DNA of 64,000 nucleotides, from assembly GCA_030849945.1 (NCBI GenBank), contig JAVDKK010000001.1, positions 1,488,001 to 1,552,000 of the forward strand, read 5' to 3'. Each line of letters starts with the position of its first letter. Position 1 is the stretch's first letter. The notes beneath the pieces were generated by a model. That model was not told the DNA's origin, searched no databases, and was given only the letters and a program-made list of their open reading frames with translations. Below, piece after piece: positions 8,100-16,390 of the stretch. The DNA is from Schauerella fraxinea. GTDB lineage: Bacteria; Pseudomonadota; Gammaproteobacteria; Burkholderiales; Burkholderiaceae_B. A program made the translations under genes and the position numbers.

Positions 8100-9257
8100 A
8101 TGGCCGACCGCAAAGCGCTTTCGCAGCCGATGAACGATCGATCGCCGATCGGCGGGATGCCATCGTCAAACAATGGCGACTCGTCGCCGCCGATCGGTGA
8201 GACGGCGACGGCTGAAACGTCGATGGGCGCCGCAGCAAAGGGTGGCACTGCAAGAGGCGACACTGCAAAGAGCGAGACTGCAAATATCGGTACTGCAAAT
8301 GGCGATATCACGCCGCGCTCGCTGCAGGCGGCAAGCGGTTTGCCGCGGCTGGAGGCGCGCATGTTGCTCGAAGCGGCGCTCGATAAACCGCGCAGTTGGC
8401 TGCTGGCCCACGATACCGACCTGTTGCCGGACGCTGCAGTGCAGGCGTTTACCGCTGCCGCTGCCCGCCGGATGGCAGGTGAACCCATGGCCTACATACT
8501 GGGCTGGCGCGAGTTCATGGGTCACCGATTTCGCGTGACGCCAGACGTGCTCATTCCGCGTCCGGACACCGAGCTGCTGGTGGAAACGGCGATTGCCGAA
8601 ATCGAAGCTGCCGTCGCTCGACGGGCGCAGCGAGTGGCTGAAGAGGGCCGGACGGAACCACGCACGGCAGCGTCAGGCGGGATAAACCCAGGCGCAACCG
8701 CATTAGGCAATGTAACGCCGGCCACGGCACAGCAAGCCGCTACATTGTCATCGGACCGTGTTTCCGTACTGGATCTGGGCACCGGCAGCGGTGCCATCGC
8801 CGTCAGTGTGTCCCTGGCGTGCCCGCACGCGCAGGTGGTTGCCGTCGACGAGAGTGCCGCCGCATTGGCCGTAGCGCGCGATAACGGTGCGGCGCTAGGG
8901 GCGACGGTGGAGTGGCTTGCCGGCTCCTGGTTCGAGCCGCTGGCCGCCGATCGCCGATTTGACGTCATTGTGTCGAACCCCCCTTATATTGCCGCCGACG
9001 ATCCCCATCTTGAAGCAGGCGATCTGCGTTTCGAGCCGGCGGGTGCGCTGACGGACCACGCTTGCGGCATGGCGGACCTGACCCAGATCGCGGCTGGCGC
9101 CGTGCGGCGATTGAACCCGGGCGGGGCCCTGTGGGTCGAACACGGCTGGACCCAAGCCGAAGCGGTGCGGGCGCTTTTCATTCAAAACGGCTTTTCCCGT
9201 GTGGAAAGCCGGCGCGATCTGGCCGGAATCGAGCGGATTTCCGGCGGATACCTATAA
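8100..9257 (+). CDS. prmC: Release-factor glutamine methyltransferase with unusual low-complexity expansions
   Basis: PrmC (HemK) N5-methylates the Gln of GGQ in RF1 and RF2 using S-adenosylmethionine. The methyltransferase core is clear: motif I VLDLGTGSGAIAV (about 223-235) and the active-site NPPY at 293-296. The N-terminal substrate domain runs about 71-165, with LPRLEARMLLEAAL and YILGWREFMG. At 385 residues it is about 100 longer than the family norm. Residues 1-69 are a Thr/Ala/Gly/Ser-rich leader containing pentapeptide repeats, and about 175-219 is a second low-complexity insert between the two domains. The start is uncertain: 8100 directly follows prfA but has no good ribosome site, and in-frame ATGs occur at 8130, 8157 and 8223. 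Confidence 0.9.
   Translation: MADRKALSQPMNDRSPIGGMPSSNNGDSSPPIGETATAETSMGAAAKGGTARGDTAKSETANIGTANGDITPRSLQAASGLPRLEARMLLEAALDKPRSWLLAHDTDLLPDAAVQAFTAAAARRMAGEPMAYILGWREFMGHRFRVTPDVLIPRPDTELLVETAIAEIEAAVARRAQRVAEEGRTEPRTAASGGINPGATALGNVTPATAQQAATLSSDRVSVLDLGTGSGAIAVSVSLACPHAQVVAVDESAAALAVARDNGAALGATVEWLAGSWFEPLAADRRFDVIVSNPPYIAADDPHLEAGDLRFEPAGALTDHACGMADLTQIAAGAVRRLNPGGALWVEHGWTQAEAVRALFIQNGFSRVESRRDLAGIERISGGYL
8247..8306 (+). repeat. 15-bp tandem repeat, 4 units, inside the prmC leader
   Basis: Four adjacent 15-mers begin ACTGCAA at 8247, 8262, 8277 and 8292 (ACTGCAAGAGGCGAC and variants). Because 15 is a multiple of 3 they encode a degenerate pentapeptide repeat of the kind TA(R/K/N)(G/S/I)(D/E/G) and cannot cause frameshifts when units are gained or lost. 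Confidence 0.85.
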
Positions 9258-9287
9258 TTGATTCATTCACCTGATTTTGAGGTCACC

Positions 9288-9614
9288 ATGAGCGACGTTC
9301 AAACCTTTATCCGTGACACCGTCACGCAACATCCCGTCGTGCTTTTCATGAAGGGCACGGCGCAATTTCCGCAGTGCGGCTTCTCCGGCAAGGCCATTCA
9401 GATCCTGAAAGGCAATGGCGTAAAGAAGCTCGTTACCGTCAACGTGCTGGAAGATGACGATGTCCGTCAGGGCATCAAGGAATTCTCCAGCTGGCCGACG
9501 ATTCCCCAGTTGTATATCTCGGGCGAGTTCGTGGGCGGTTCGGACATCATGAATGAGATGAACGAAAGCGGCGAACTGAAAACGATGCTCGACGGTTCAG
9601 GCGCCACGGCCTGA
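9288..9614 (+). CDS. grxD: Monothiol glutaredoxin Grx4/GrxD
   Basis: This 108-residue monothiol glutaredoxin has the CGFS active site (Cys30 in QCGFSGKA), the conserved WPTIPQLYI and GGSDI elements, and no signal peptide. Proteins of this type bind a glutathione-ligated [2Fe-2S] cluster, often with BolA, and serve Fe-S trafficking rather than disulfide reduction. The start at 9288 has GAGG seven bases upstream; the open frame extends to 9258 but those residues are not family-like. It overlaps the ubiX start by one base (TGATG), so the two are translationally coupled. Confidence 0.95.
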   Translation: MSDVQTFIRDTVTQHPVVLFMKGTAQFPQCGFSGKAIQILKGNGVKKLVTVNVLEDDDVRQGIKEFSSWPTIPQLYISGEFVGGSDIMNEMNESGELKTMLDGSGATA

Positions 9615-10201
9615 TGTCGTTGCTGGCACAGGCGCTGCCAAAACGCCGGTTGGTCATCGGCATTACGGGGGCGACCGGCTCCATCTATGCGGTCCGCATG
9701 CTGCAAGTGCTGCGGGATGTGCCGGATGTGGAGACGCATGTGATCATCTCGTCGTCAGGCGTGTTGAATATCAAGCATGAGCTGGATATTTCGCGCCACG
9801 AGGTGCAAGCGTTGGCCGATCATGTGCACAGCGTGCGCGACGTGGGAGCAACGCTGGCCAGCGGCGCCTTTGCGACCGCGGGCATGGTGATCGTGCCGTG
9901 TTCGATGCGCACGTTGGCGGCAGTGGCGATCGGGCTCTCGGATAATCTGATCACCCGCGCCGCAGATGTCACGTTGAAAGAGCGGCGGCGGCTGGTCATG
10001 CTGGTGCGCGAAACGCCGTTCAATCTTGCGCATCTGCGCAATATGACGGCCGTGACTGAAATGGGCGGCATCATCTTTCCGCCGTTGCCGGCGTTTTATC
10101 ATCGGCCCCGCACTATCGAAGAGATGGTCGACCACACGGTCAAGCGCGTGCTCGAGATGTTTGAGATCGAAGTGCCTGGTCCCACCTGGGAAGGCACGTA
10201 A
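9614..10201 (+). CDS. ubiX: Flavin prenyltransferase UbiX
   Basis: UbiX attaches a dimethylallyl group to FMN, making the prenylated-FMN cofactor of UbiD-type decarboxylases, which act in ubiquinone synthesis. The 195-residue product has the flavin-binding GITGATGSIYAVRML near the N-terminus, the S-M-R-T segment VPCSMRTLAAVA, and the C-terminal FPPLPAFYHRP motif of the family. No ubiD is in the window. It overlaps grxD and is followed 18 bases later by ttcA, suggesting one transcript for all three. Confidence 0.95.
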   Translation: MSLLAQALPKRRLVIGITGATGSIYAVRMLQVLRDVPDVETHVIISSSGVLNIKHELDISRHEVQALADHVHSVRDVGATLASGAFATAGMVIVPCSMRTLAAVAIGLSDNLITRAADVTLKERRRLVMLVRETPFNLAHLRNMTAVTEMGGIIFPPLPAFYHRPRTIEEMVDHTVKRVLEMFEIEVPGPTWEGT

Positions 10202-10219
10202 TGTGTTCTGTGATGTGTC

Positions 10220-11191
10220 ATGAAAGCCTCGAATAACTTCAATCGTCTTGAAAACCGGCTTCAATCCGAAACCGGGAAGGCCATCGCGGCTTTCAATATG
10301 ATTGAAGATGGCGACACCATCCTCGCGTGCATGAGTGGCGGTAAGGACTCATATACGATGCTTGCGGTATTGATGGCGCTGCAAAAGCGCGCGCCGGTCA
10401 ATTTCGAGATCATCGCGATGAACCTCGATCAGAAGCACCCCGGTTTTCCGGAAGAGGTGTTGCCCAACTATCTCGAAGCGCTCGGTGTGCCGTATCGCAT
10501 CGTCGAGGCCGATACGCATGCCATCGTCAAAGAGAAAGTGCCCGAGGGCAAAACCACCTGTTCGTTATGTTCGCGGCTGCGCCGTGGCGTAATCTATCGC
10601 ACGGCCAAGGAATTGGGCGCGAACAAGATCGCGCTCGGCCACCATCGTGACGATATCGTCGAAACGTTCTTCTTGAATATGTTTTTCGGCGGCAAGATGA
10701 AAGCCATGCCGCCCAAGCTCGCAACGGACGACGGCGCACATGTGGTGATTCGCCCGTTGGCCTTCTGTAAAGAGTCTGACATCGCGACTTACGCGCGTGG
10801 CAAAGCCTTTCCCATCATTCCCTGCAACCTGTGTGGCTCGCAAGAAAACCTGCAGCGCCAGAAAGTGAAGGAAATGCTGCACCAGTGGGAGCGCGAAACG
10901 CCCGGGCGCGTCGACAACGTGTTTCGTGCATTGTCCAATGTGGTGCCGTCGCATTTGGCCGATACGGATCTGTTCGATTTCAAAGGCCTCGCATCGAGTT
11001 TGGCCACGGTAAGTGAAGATGCGCTCTTCGGTGATGCCACCTTTGCACAGACACCGCTGGTGTTCGCCGGTGGCACGGAAACGCGCATGTCGTTCATTCG
11101 GCCCGAAGCCCGCCCCGAAGCCCGCCTCGCGCCGCAATCCGAACTGATGCCGGATGCGACGCGATCGGCAGCGCAGCAAGCCGCGCGATAA
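10220..11191 (+). CDS. ttcA: tRNA 2-thiocytidine(32) synthetase TtcA
   Basis: TtcA thiolates cytidine 32 of certain tRNAs with ATP and a [4Fe-4S] cluster. The 323-residue protein has the PP-loop SGGKDS at 39-44 and the two CxxC pairs Cys114/Cys117 (CSLC) and Cys202/Cys205 (CNLC), three of which normally hold the cluster. The C-terminal 30 or so residues, rich in RPEAR repeats, are beyond the conserved core. It is probably co-transcribed with ubiX. The 174 bases after it hold no gene and only a weak GGCGGT/ACCGCC hairpin near 11200-11226. Confidence 0.95.
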   Translation: MKASNNFNRLENRLQSETGKAIAAFNMIEDGDTILACMSGGKDSYTMLAVLMALQKRAPVNFEIIAMNLDQKHPGFPEEVLPNYLEALGVPYRIVEADTHAIVKEKVPEGKTTCSLCSRLRRGVIYRTAKELGANKIALGHHRDDIVETFFLNMFFGGKMKAMPPKLATDDGAHVVIRPLAFCKESDIATYARGKAFPIIPCNLCGSQENLQRQKVKEMLHQWERETPGRVDNVFRALSNVVPSHLADTDLFDFKGLASSLATVSEDALFGDATFAQTPLVFAGGTETRMSFIRPEARPEARLAPQSELMPDATRSAAQQAAR

Positions 11192-11365
11192 GCGACTTTG
11201 CGGCGGTAGGGCGATTCGCACCGCCGCGGCTCCACGCCGTCTTGGTAAAAGTGCCCGGTGCGATGCGCACGTTGGGCCGTCGCGCAATCCGACGATCGTG
11301 CTCCAGTGCAGTCCCTCAAGGCAGCGTTGCGAACACCGGCGCGGTGCCCGCAACCCGCGTCGCAT

Positions 11366-11929
11366 TTACTTCGCAGCCGCGTGCGTGGCAACCCACTTCT
11401 CGAAAGTCGCCAGGATTTTCTCCAGGAACGGCTTGATCGAATCGGACAGCTCGCCTTGTTCATTGAAGAACGTGCCGGCATTGCTCAGGTAGGCCTCGGG
11501 CTGCTGCATGCACGGCATATCCAGAAAGACCAAAGACTGTCGCAAATGATGGTTGGCGCCGAAGCCGCCGATTGCGCCGGGCGATGAGCTGACCACGGCG
11601 GCCGGTTTGCCGCTGTACACGCTCTTGCCATAGGGACGCGAGCCCACGTCGATGGCGTTCTTCAGTGCGCCCGGTACCGAGCGGTTGTATTCGGGCGTGA
11701 CGAACAGCACGGCATCGGCCGCACCTACGCTATCGCGAAAGGTTTTATAGGTCGCGGGGCCGGGCGTGCCATCGATATCTTCGTTGTAGAGCGGCAGGTC
11801 GCCAATTTCGACGATATCGAGTGATAACGATTCGGGCGCCAGGCGCTTGAATGCCAACGCGAGTTTGCGATTGATCGAATCGCGGCGCAAGCTGCCCACG
11901 AGTACTGCAACCTTGTAAACCTTGCTCAT
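11366..11929 (-). CDS. NADPH-dependent FMN reductase family protein
   Basis: This 187-residue flavodoxin-like protein begins VAVLVGSLRRDSINRKLA, the phosphate-binding loop of the FMN reductase/ChrR/YieF family. It also has VTPEYNRSVPGALKNAID and the SSSPGAIGG segment that binds FMN. Members reduce quinones, azo dyes or chromate with NAD(P)H; the physiological substrate here is not evident. It is 51 bases downstream of folB on the same strand and could be read from the same promoter. Confidence 0.88.
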   Translation of the reverse strand: MSKVYKVAVLVGSLRRDSINRKLALAFKRLAPESLSLDIVEIGDLPLYNEDIDGTPGPATYKTFRDSVGAADAVLFVTPEYNRSVPGALKNAIDVGSRPYGKSVYSGKPAAVVSSSPGAIGGFGANHHLRQSLVFLDMPCMQQPEAYLSNAGTFFNEQGELSDSIKPFLEKILATFEKWVATHAAAK

Positions 11930-11980
11930 AGCGCTTCCTTTTTTGAGAGGGTCAGCGCAAATCCTAACCGAAAGAAGTGT

Positions 11981-12349
11981 TTATGAGGGTGACCGAGTGA
12001 TGAAGGTTTCTACACCCACAGCCGCGCAATCCGAAAACGCCATTGGCTTGCTGATGCGAATGCGCACGGCGCGAATTTCGGCAAAGTCCCGCATCAGCCG
12101 GTCGGCGACCTGCTCGGTCAACGTTTCAATCAAATTGACGTGTGCTTGCGTGCACTCTTCGACGATGGCCTCGCGAATCTGCCGATAGTCGAGCACGGTA
12201 TGAATATCGTGATCGTCGACCTGCCGCTGAATGTCGACATCGATCTCTGCATCGATGTGCAGCGGCTGCGTGGCGCGCCGCTCATGCTCGAGAATGCCGA
12301 TGCGCGCGTCGAGCGCCAAGCGATTGAAAATGATGCGGCGGGTAGGCAT
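11981..12349 (-). CDS. folB: Dihydroneopterin aldolase
   Basis: FolB cleaves 7,8-dihydroneopterin to 6-hydroxymethyldihydropterin in folate synthesis. The 122-residue product has the family's early RLALDARIGILEHERRATQPL, the catalytic region VLDYRQIREAI and the C-terminal VRIRISKP. It faces away from the oxidoreductase gene at 12579, with a 229-base spacer that must hold both promoters. Confidence 0.93.
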   Translation of the reverse strand: MPTRRIIFNRLALDARIGILEHERRATQPLHIDAEIDVDIQRQVDDHDIHTVLDYRQIREAIVEECTQAHVNLIETLTEQVADRLMRDFAEIRAVRIRISKPMAFSDCAAVGVETFITRSPS

Positions 12350-12578
12350 GGCAAAACACCAGGAGCGGAATGAGCGGGCATTGTAAGGCCGTAAATCGCC
12401 TGCAGTCTCGCTTTTGGCGCGGGGTGCGGAGGGCGGCGCGTCGATCGAGGGGCGCGAATCCCGGCGCGGTTGAACATGCCCCTTGTGGTGAGCGCAGCCG
12501 ATCCCCTTTCGTCAGGCGGGGCTTGCCTGAGATGCCGCGCGCGCCTCGCTACAATCGCAGCAGTTCGAAGGAGTCCCG

Positions 12579-13496
12579 GTGAGCGATGTCGCCCCTGAAA
12601 CCAATACGATTCACGACGCCATCATTGTCGGCGGCGGCCCTGCGGGCGCGTCCTGCGCCATCTGGCTCAAGCGCCTGGGTTTCGCCCCGCTCCTGATCGA
12701 GACGGCAGGCGCGTTGGGCGGATTGGCGCGGGTCAACCCGTTTCAAGACGACTGGACGCCGCTGGTGCAAGGCGAAACCGGGCATGAAATCGCCGGGCGT
12801 ATCGCCCGCGGCGTCGTCGATGCCGGGGTCGCCTTGCGATTGCAGAGCGCCGTCAGCGCCGTGGAGCGACGGGGCAGCACCTTCGATGTGCGCGTATGCG
12901 ACGCGCAAGGCGTCAGTCAAACCTTGCGTACGCGTACCGTCGTAATTGCGTCGGGCGTGACGGCGCGTGGGCTGGATGGGGCAGGGCCCACACCCGCGCC
13001 GGGCATCCTGGTTGGCCCCGGTTCGGATGTTGCCGATCAAGACTATCGCGGGCTGCGCGTCGCCATCCTTGGCGGCGGCGACAACGCCTTCGAAAATTAT
13101 GTGTTCGTGCGCGAGCGTGAACCGGCCGCGGTGCATCTGTACGCGCGTCACGTGCGTGCCCAGCAGCAATGGATCGACCGCACGCGTCCCGAAGACGTGC
13201 GCATCGGCGCCTACGACGTCGACGCCGGCGAGCGGCGCGTCAATGGCTTGCCTTACGACCTGCTGCTGGTGTTTTACGGTTGGGTGCCGCAGGTGCCTTA
13301 TGCCGAGGGGCTGGGGCTTGTGCGTGACGCACGCGGCTTCGTGCGCACCGCCCGCGAAACCGCCGAAACGAGTGTGGATGGCATCTACGCCATCGGCGAG
13401 GTCGCCCATCGCATGCATCCGTGCGTGGTGACGTCGCTGGCCGATGGCGTCGTGGCCGCGAAAGCAATCCAGGCGCGGCTCGAACCGCGCCCTTAA
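12579..13496 (+). CDS. FAD/NAD(P)-dependent oxidoreductase, thioredoxin-reductase-like without redox cysteines
   Basis: This 305-residue protein has an FAD-binding GGGPAGASCAIWLKRLGF near the N-terminus, a second dinucleotide fold ILGGGDNAFENYVFV, and a C-terminal DGIYAIGEVAHR segment that contacts FAD. This is the thioredoxin-reductase fold, but there is no CxxC pair between the folds. It is therefore more like ferredoxin/flavodoxin-NADP reductases of the TrxR type than a true TrxB. The GTG start at 12579 is supported by AAGGAG six bases before it; a -10-like TACAAT lies at 12550-12555. Its stop overlaps the convergent M61 peptidase stop. Confidence 0.82.
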   Translation: MSDVAPETNTIHDAIIVGGGPAGASCAIWLKRLGFAPLLIETAGALGGLARVNPFQDDWTPLVQGETGHEIAGRIARGVVDAGVALRLQSAVSAVERRGSTFDVRVCDAQGVSQTLRTRTVVIASGVTARGLDGAGPTPAPGILVGPGSDVADQDYRGLRVAILGGGDNAFENYVFVREREPAAVHLYARHVRAQQQWIDRTRPEDVRIGAYDVDAGERRVNGLPYDLLLVFYGWVPQVPYAEGLGLVRDARGFVRTARETAETSVDGIYAIGEVAHRMHPCVVTSLADGVVAAKAIQARLEPRP

Positions 13497-15265
13497 AGCG
13501 CCACCTGAGCTGTCAGCTCGCAATCGAGTGCTGCCGGCGCTGCAAGCTTCACGCGAAATGCACGCAATTCGTCGCGGCGAAACACATGCACCGTCAACGA
13601 TGTGCCCGGTTTGTATCGCGCGAGCATCGCATCGAGCGACGTGCTTGTGTCCACGCGCAAGCCTTCGATCGCGACCAGCACATCGCCTGCCGACAAGCTC
13701 GCGCGGTGCGCAGCGCCGCCTTCCAGCACCGTTGCCAATACCCACTGATCCTGTTGTTTGCGAACGCGCACATCCAGCGTGGGGGCGGGCGTGGTGGCTT
13801 TCCAGCGCACGTTCACGCCATGTTCGGGCAGGAGGGTGTCCAGTGGCACATCCGTGCGGCCTTCCGCATGCTTGGCGATAAAGCGCGTGGTATCCACCCC
13901 CGTGGCTTCCTTGATGAGGCCGGCCATTGCATCTTCGGGGATGCCTTGTCCCTGACCGGTGTAGAAGTCGCGGCCATAGCGTGTCCACATCAGGCGCATC
14001 ACGTCGTCCAGCGAATACCGGCCGCCTGACGCTTGGCGAATGGTGAGATCCAGACCCAACGCCACCAGCGCGCCCTTCGTGTAGTAGCTCACCAAGGCAT
14101 TGGGCGAATTCTCGTCTTGCTTGTAATAGCGCGTCCAGGCATCGAACGCACTCTCAGCGATCGATTGCTTGTGGCGGCCCGGCGTGCGTACGACGCTGGT
14201 GATGGTTTTGCCCAGCATCTTCAAATAATGATCGTGCGAGATCACGCCCGATCGCAGCAGGAACAGGTCGTCGTAATACGACGTAAATCCTTCGAATACC
14301 CACAGCAGGCGCGTCAGGTTGGGCTGGCGCAGATCGTATGGGGCGAAGGCCGCCGGCTTGATGCGCTTGACGTTCCACGTATGAAAATACTCGTGGCTGA
14401 CGAGCCCGAGGAACGTGCGGTAGCCGTCGTCCTGGCCGGGCAGGCCCACGACGGGCAGGTCCTTGCGGGACGCCATCAGTGCAGTGGAAGCGCGGTGCTC
14501 GAGGCCGCCGTAGCTGTCGCCCGTCACCATCGTCATGAACACATAACGGTCGCTGCTGTCGAGAAACGGTGCGCGCTTGCTGCGCGGTTCGAAGAATGCA
14601 ATTTGCGCCTCGCAAATGCGCTGGGTGTCGTCGGCGATGCGCACGAGATCCAGTTTCGGGATAACGCCGGTAAACACCATTTCGTGCAGTGCGCCGTGGG
14701 CTTCGAATTGCACCACTTGCGGCGTACCCATCTCGACGGGATGATCGATGAGGGCATCGTAATTGGGCGCGCGATACAGGCCGAAGCCGTGGCGCCGTGC
14801 GGCGCCGGCCAGGCCGCGGGCTTCCGGCAGACTGGTGTACACCTTCCAATCGGCGTGATCGGGCGGCGCCAGATCGAGCAGGCAGGGTTGATCCGTTTGG
14901 CCGTGAACGCCGAGGAACACACTGGTGCCGTTGAAGAAGCCGTGCGACTCATCCAGATGCGCGCCGCGCACCGACAAATCCCAGGCGTACACGATGTACT
15001 CGACGGTGAGTGGGCCTTCGCAGGGGGCGGCCTGCCACGTATGGTTATCCACCTTGATCACGTTCACGCGCCGGGCGCCACTTTTCGCCGAGAGCGTTTC
15101 AATCTGACGCGCGAAATCGCGAATCAGGTAGCTGCCCGGGATCCAGGCCGGCAGCGAGAATTGTTGGCCCATGGGGTCGGGGCGGGCCACTTCGAGTGTG
15201 ATGCGGAAGCGATGTCCGGCGACGTCAAAGGGTTCGAGGCGGTAAAGTATGGCGGTATCGTTCAT
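13493..15265 (-). CDS. M61 family metallopeptidase with C-terminal PDZ domain
   Basis: This 590-residue protein resembles glycyl aminopeptidases. The zinc motif HEYFH lies in VSHEYFHTWNVKRIKP, and the third ligand, a Glu, is probably in the following WVFEGFTSYYDD. A PDZ domain is seen toward the C-terminus (LDVRVRKQQDQWVLATVLEGG, then GDVLVAIEGLRVD). No signal peptide is visible, so it should be cytoplasmic. It stands back to back with the enoyl-CoA hydratase gene, only 39 bases away, and its stop overlaps the stop of the oxidoreductase gene by three bases. Confidence 0.9.
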   Translation of the reverse strand: MNDTAILYRLEPFDVAGHRFRITLEVARPDPMGQQFSLPAWIPGSYLIRDFARQIETLSAKSGARRVNVIKVDNHTWQAAPCEGPLTVEYIVYAWDLSVRGAHLDESHGFFNGTSVFLGVHGQTDQPCLLDLAPPDHADWKVYTSLPEARGLAGAARRHGFGLYRAPNYDALIDHPVEMGTPQVVQFEAHGALHEMVFTGVIPKLDLVRIADDTQRICEAQIAFFEPRSKRAPFLDSSDRYVFMTMVTGDSYGGLEHRASTALMASRKDLPVVGLPGQDDGYRTFLGLVSHEYFHTWNVKRIKPAAFAPYDLRQPNLTRLLWVFEGFTSYYDDLFLLRSGVISHDHYLKMLGKTITSVVRTPGRHKQSIAESAFDAWTRYYKQDENSPNALVSYYTKGALVALGLDLTIRQASGGRYSLDDVMRLMWTRYGRDFYTGQGQGIPEDAMAGLIKEATGVDTTRFIAKHAEGRTDVPLDTLLPEHGVNVRWKATTPAPTLDVRVRKQQDQWVLATVLEGGAAHRASLSAGDVLVAIEGLRVDTSTSLDAMLARYKPGTSLTVHVFRRDELRAFRVKLAAPAALDCELTAQVAL

Positions 15266-15304
15266 CGGCTTAGTTTACTTTTTCGAAGACCAGAGGAGAC
15301 ATCT

Positions 15305-16081
15305 ATGAGTGAAGCTCTCGTATTACAAGAAACGCGCGGTCGCGTCGGCATCCTGACGCTGAATCGCCCCAAGGCGCTCAACGCCTTGAACGATGCGCTG
15401 ATGGATGAACTGGGGGCTGCCCTGTTGGCATTCGATGCAAATGACGAGATCGGTGCGATCGTCATCACCGGCAGCGAGAAGGCATTCGCTGCCGGTGCCG
15501 ACATCGGCGCGATGAAAGACTGGGGCTACATGGATGTCTATCGCAGCGATTACATCACCCGCAATTGGGAAACGCTCAAACGCGTGCGCAAGCCGGTGAT
15601 CGCCGCAGTGGCCGGCTATGCGCTGGGCGGCGGCTGCGAATTGGCGATGATGTGCGACATCATCATTGCTGCCGACACGGCGCGTTTCGGGCAGCCTGAG
15701 ATCAAGCTCGGGGTCATCCCCGGCGCTGGCGGCACGCAGCGCTTGCCGCGCGCCGTAGGCAAGGCGAAGGCCATGGATCTCGTGCTCACCGCGCGCATGA
15801 TGAAGGCGGACGAGGCGGAGCGGTCAGGGCTGGTGTCGCGGGTCGTGGCGGCTGACAAGTTGATGGATGAGGCGCTCGATGCGGCAACGATCATCGCATC
15901 GATGTCGTTGCCGTCGGTGTTGATGGCCAAGGAAACCGTCAACCGTGCGTTCGAATCCGGATTGAACGATGGGCTTTTGTTCGAGCGCCGGGTGTTTCAT
16001 TCGCTCTTTGCCACTGAAGACCAGAAAGAGGGCATGGCGGCGTTTGCCGACAAACGGCCCGCACAGTTCAAGCATCGTTGA
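15305..16081 (+). CDS. Enoyl-CoA hydratase
   Basis: This 258-residue crotonase-fold protein adds water to 2-trans-enoyl-CoA. The oxyanion-hole segment EKAFAAGADIGAM and the second ALGGGCELAMMCDIIIA are present, as are both catalytic acids, in the positions of the fatty-acid EchA/PaaF type (GCELAM and PGAGGTQRLPR). The ATG at 15305 has AGAGGAG eight bases upstream; the open frame continues far upstream but only as antisense of the peptidase gene. No other beta-oxidation gene adjoins it, though three more CoA genes occur between 35 and 41 kb. Confidence 0.93.
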   Translation: MSEALVLQETRGRVGILTLNRPKALNALNDALMDELGAALLAFDANDEIGAIVITGSEKAFAAGADIGAMKDWGYMDVYRSDYITRNWETLKRVRKPVIAAVAGYALGGGCELAMMCDIIIAADTARFGQPEIKLGVIPGAGGTQRLPRAVGKAKAMDLVLTARMMKADEAERSGLVSRVVAADKLMDEALDAATIIASMSLPSVLMAKETVNRAFESGLNDGLLFERRVFHSLFATEDQKEGMAAFADKRPAQFKHR

Positions 16082-16089
16082 AAGGCGGC

Positions 16090-16117
16090 CGGCCATGGCT
16101 TCACCAAGCCATGGCCG
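16090..16117. repeat. Perfect 12-bp inverted repeat in a 309-base spacer
   Basis: CGGCCATGGCTT and AAGCCATGGCCG surround the 4-base loop CACC, nine bases after the enoyl-CoA hydratase stop. There is no T-run, so it may be a mRNA 3'-end stabiliser or a weak terminator. The rest of the 16082-16390 spacer shows no gene. Confidence 0.65.
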
Positions 16118-16390
16118 ATCCGAACGCCACGTTGGACCAAAGCCTATTTGCCGCTCGGCGTGGGCGTCCGCATCGGTTTCGTGCCGACGAACGGAATATT
16201 CAGGCTCTTTAACGTCATTTACAAATGCTGCAACGCGGGCCTCCGCTCGCAGCAATTGCTGTGCATTGGTTGCGCTTTGACACTGCAACGGAAACGCCCG
16301 TTTCACACGTCAGGCCTATCCTGAGCAACTTGGGTGTCGGCGCGTGGGAGTCGCGTTCGACGCCAGTTGAATAACGATAAGGATCCAACC

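Noticed and set aside
14033..15304. In-frame extension of the enoyl-CoA hydratase to 682 residues
   Set aside because: The extra 424 residues are antisense to the M61 peptidase and unlike any crotonase; a good ribosome site precedes ATG 15305.
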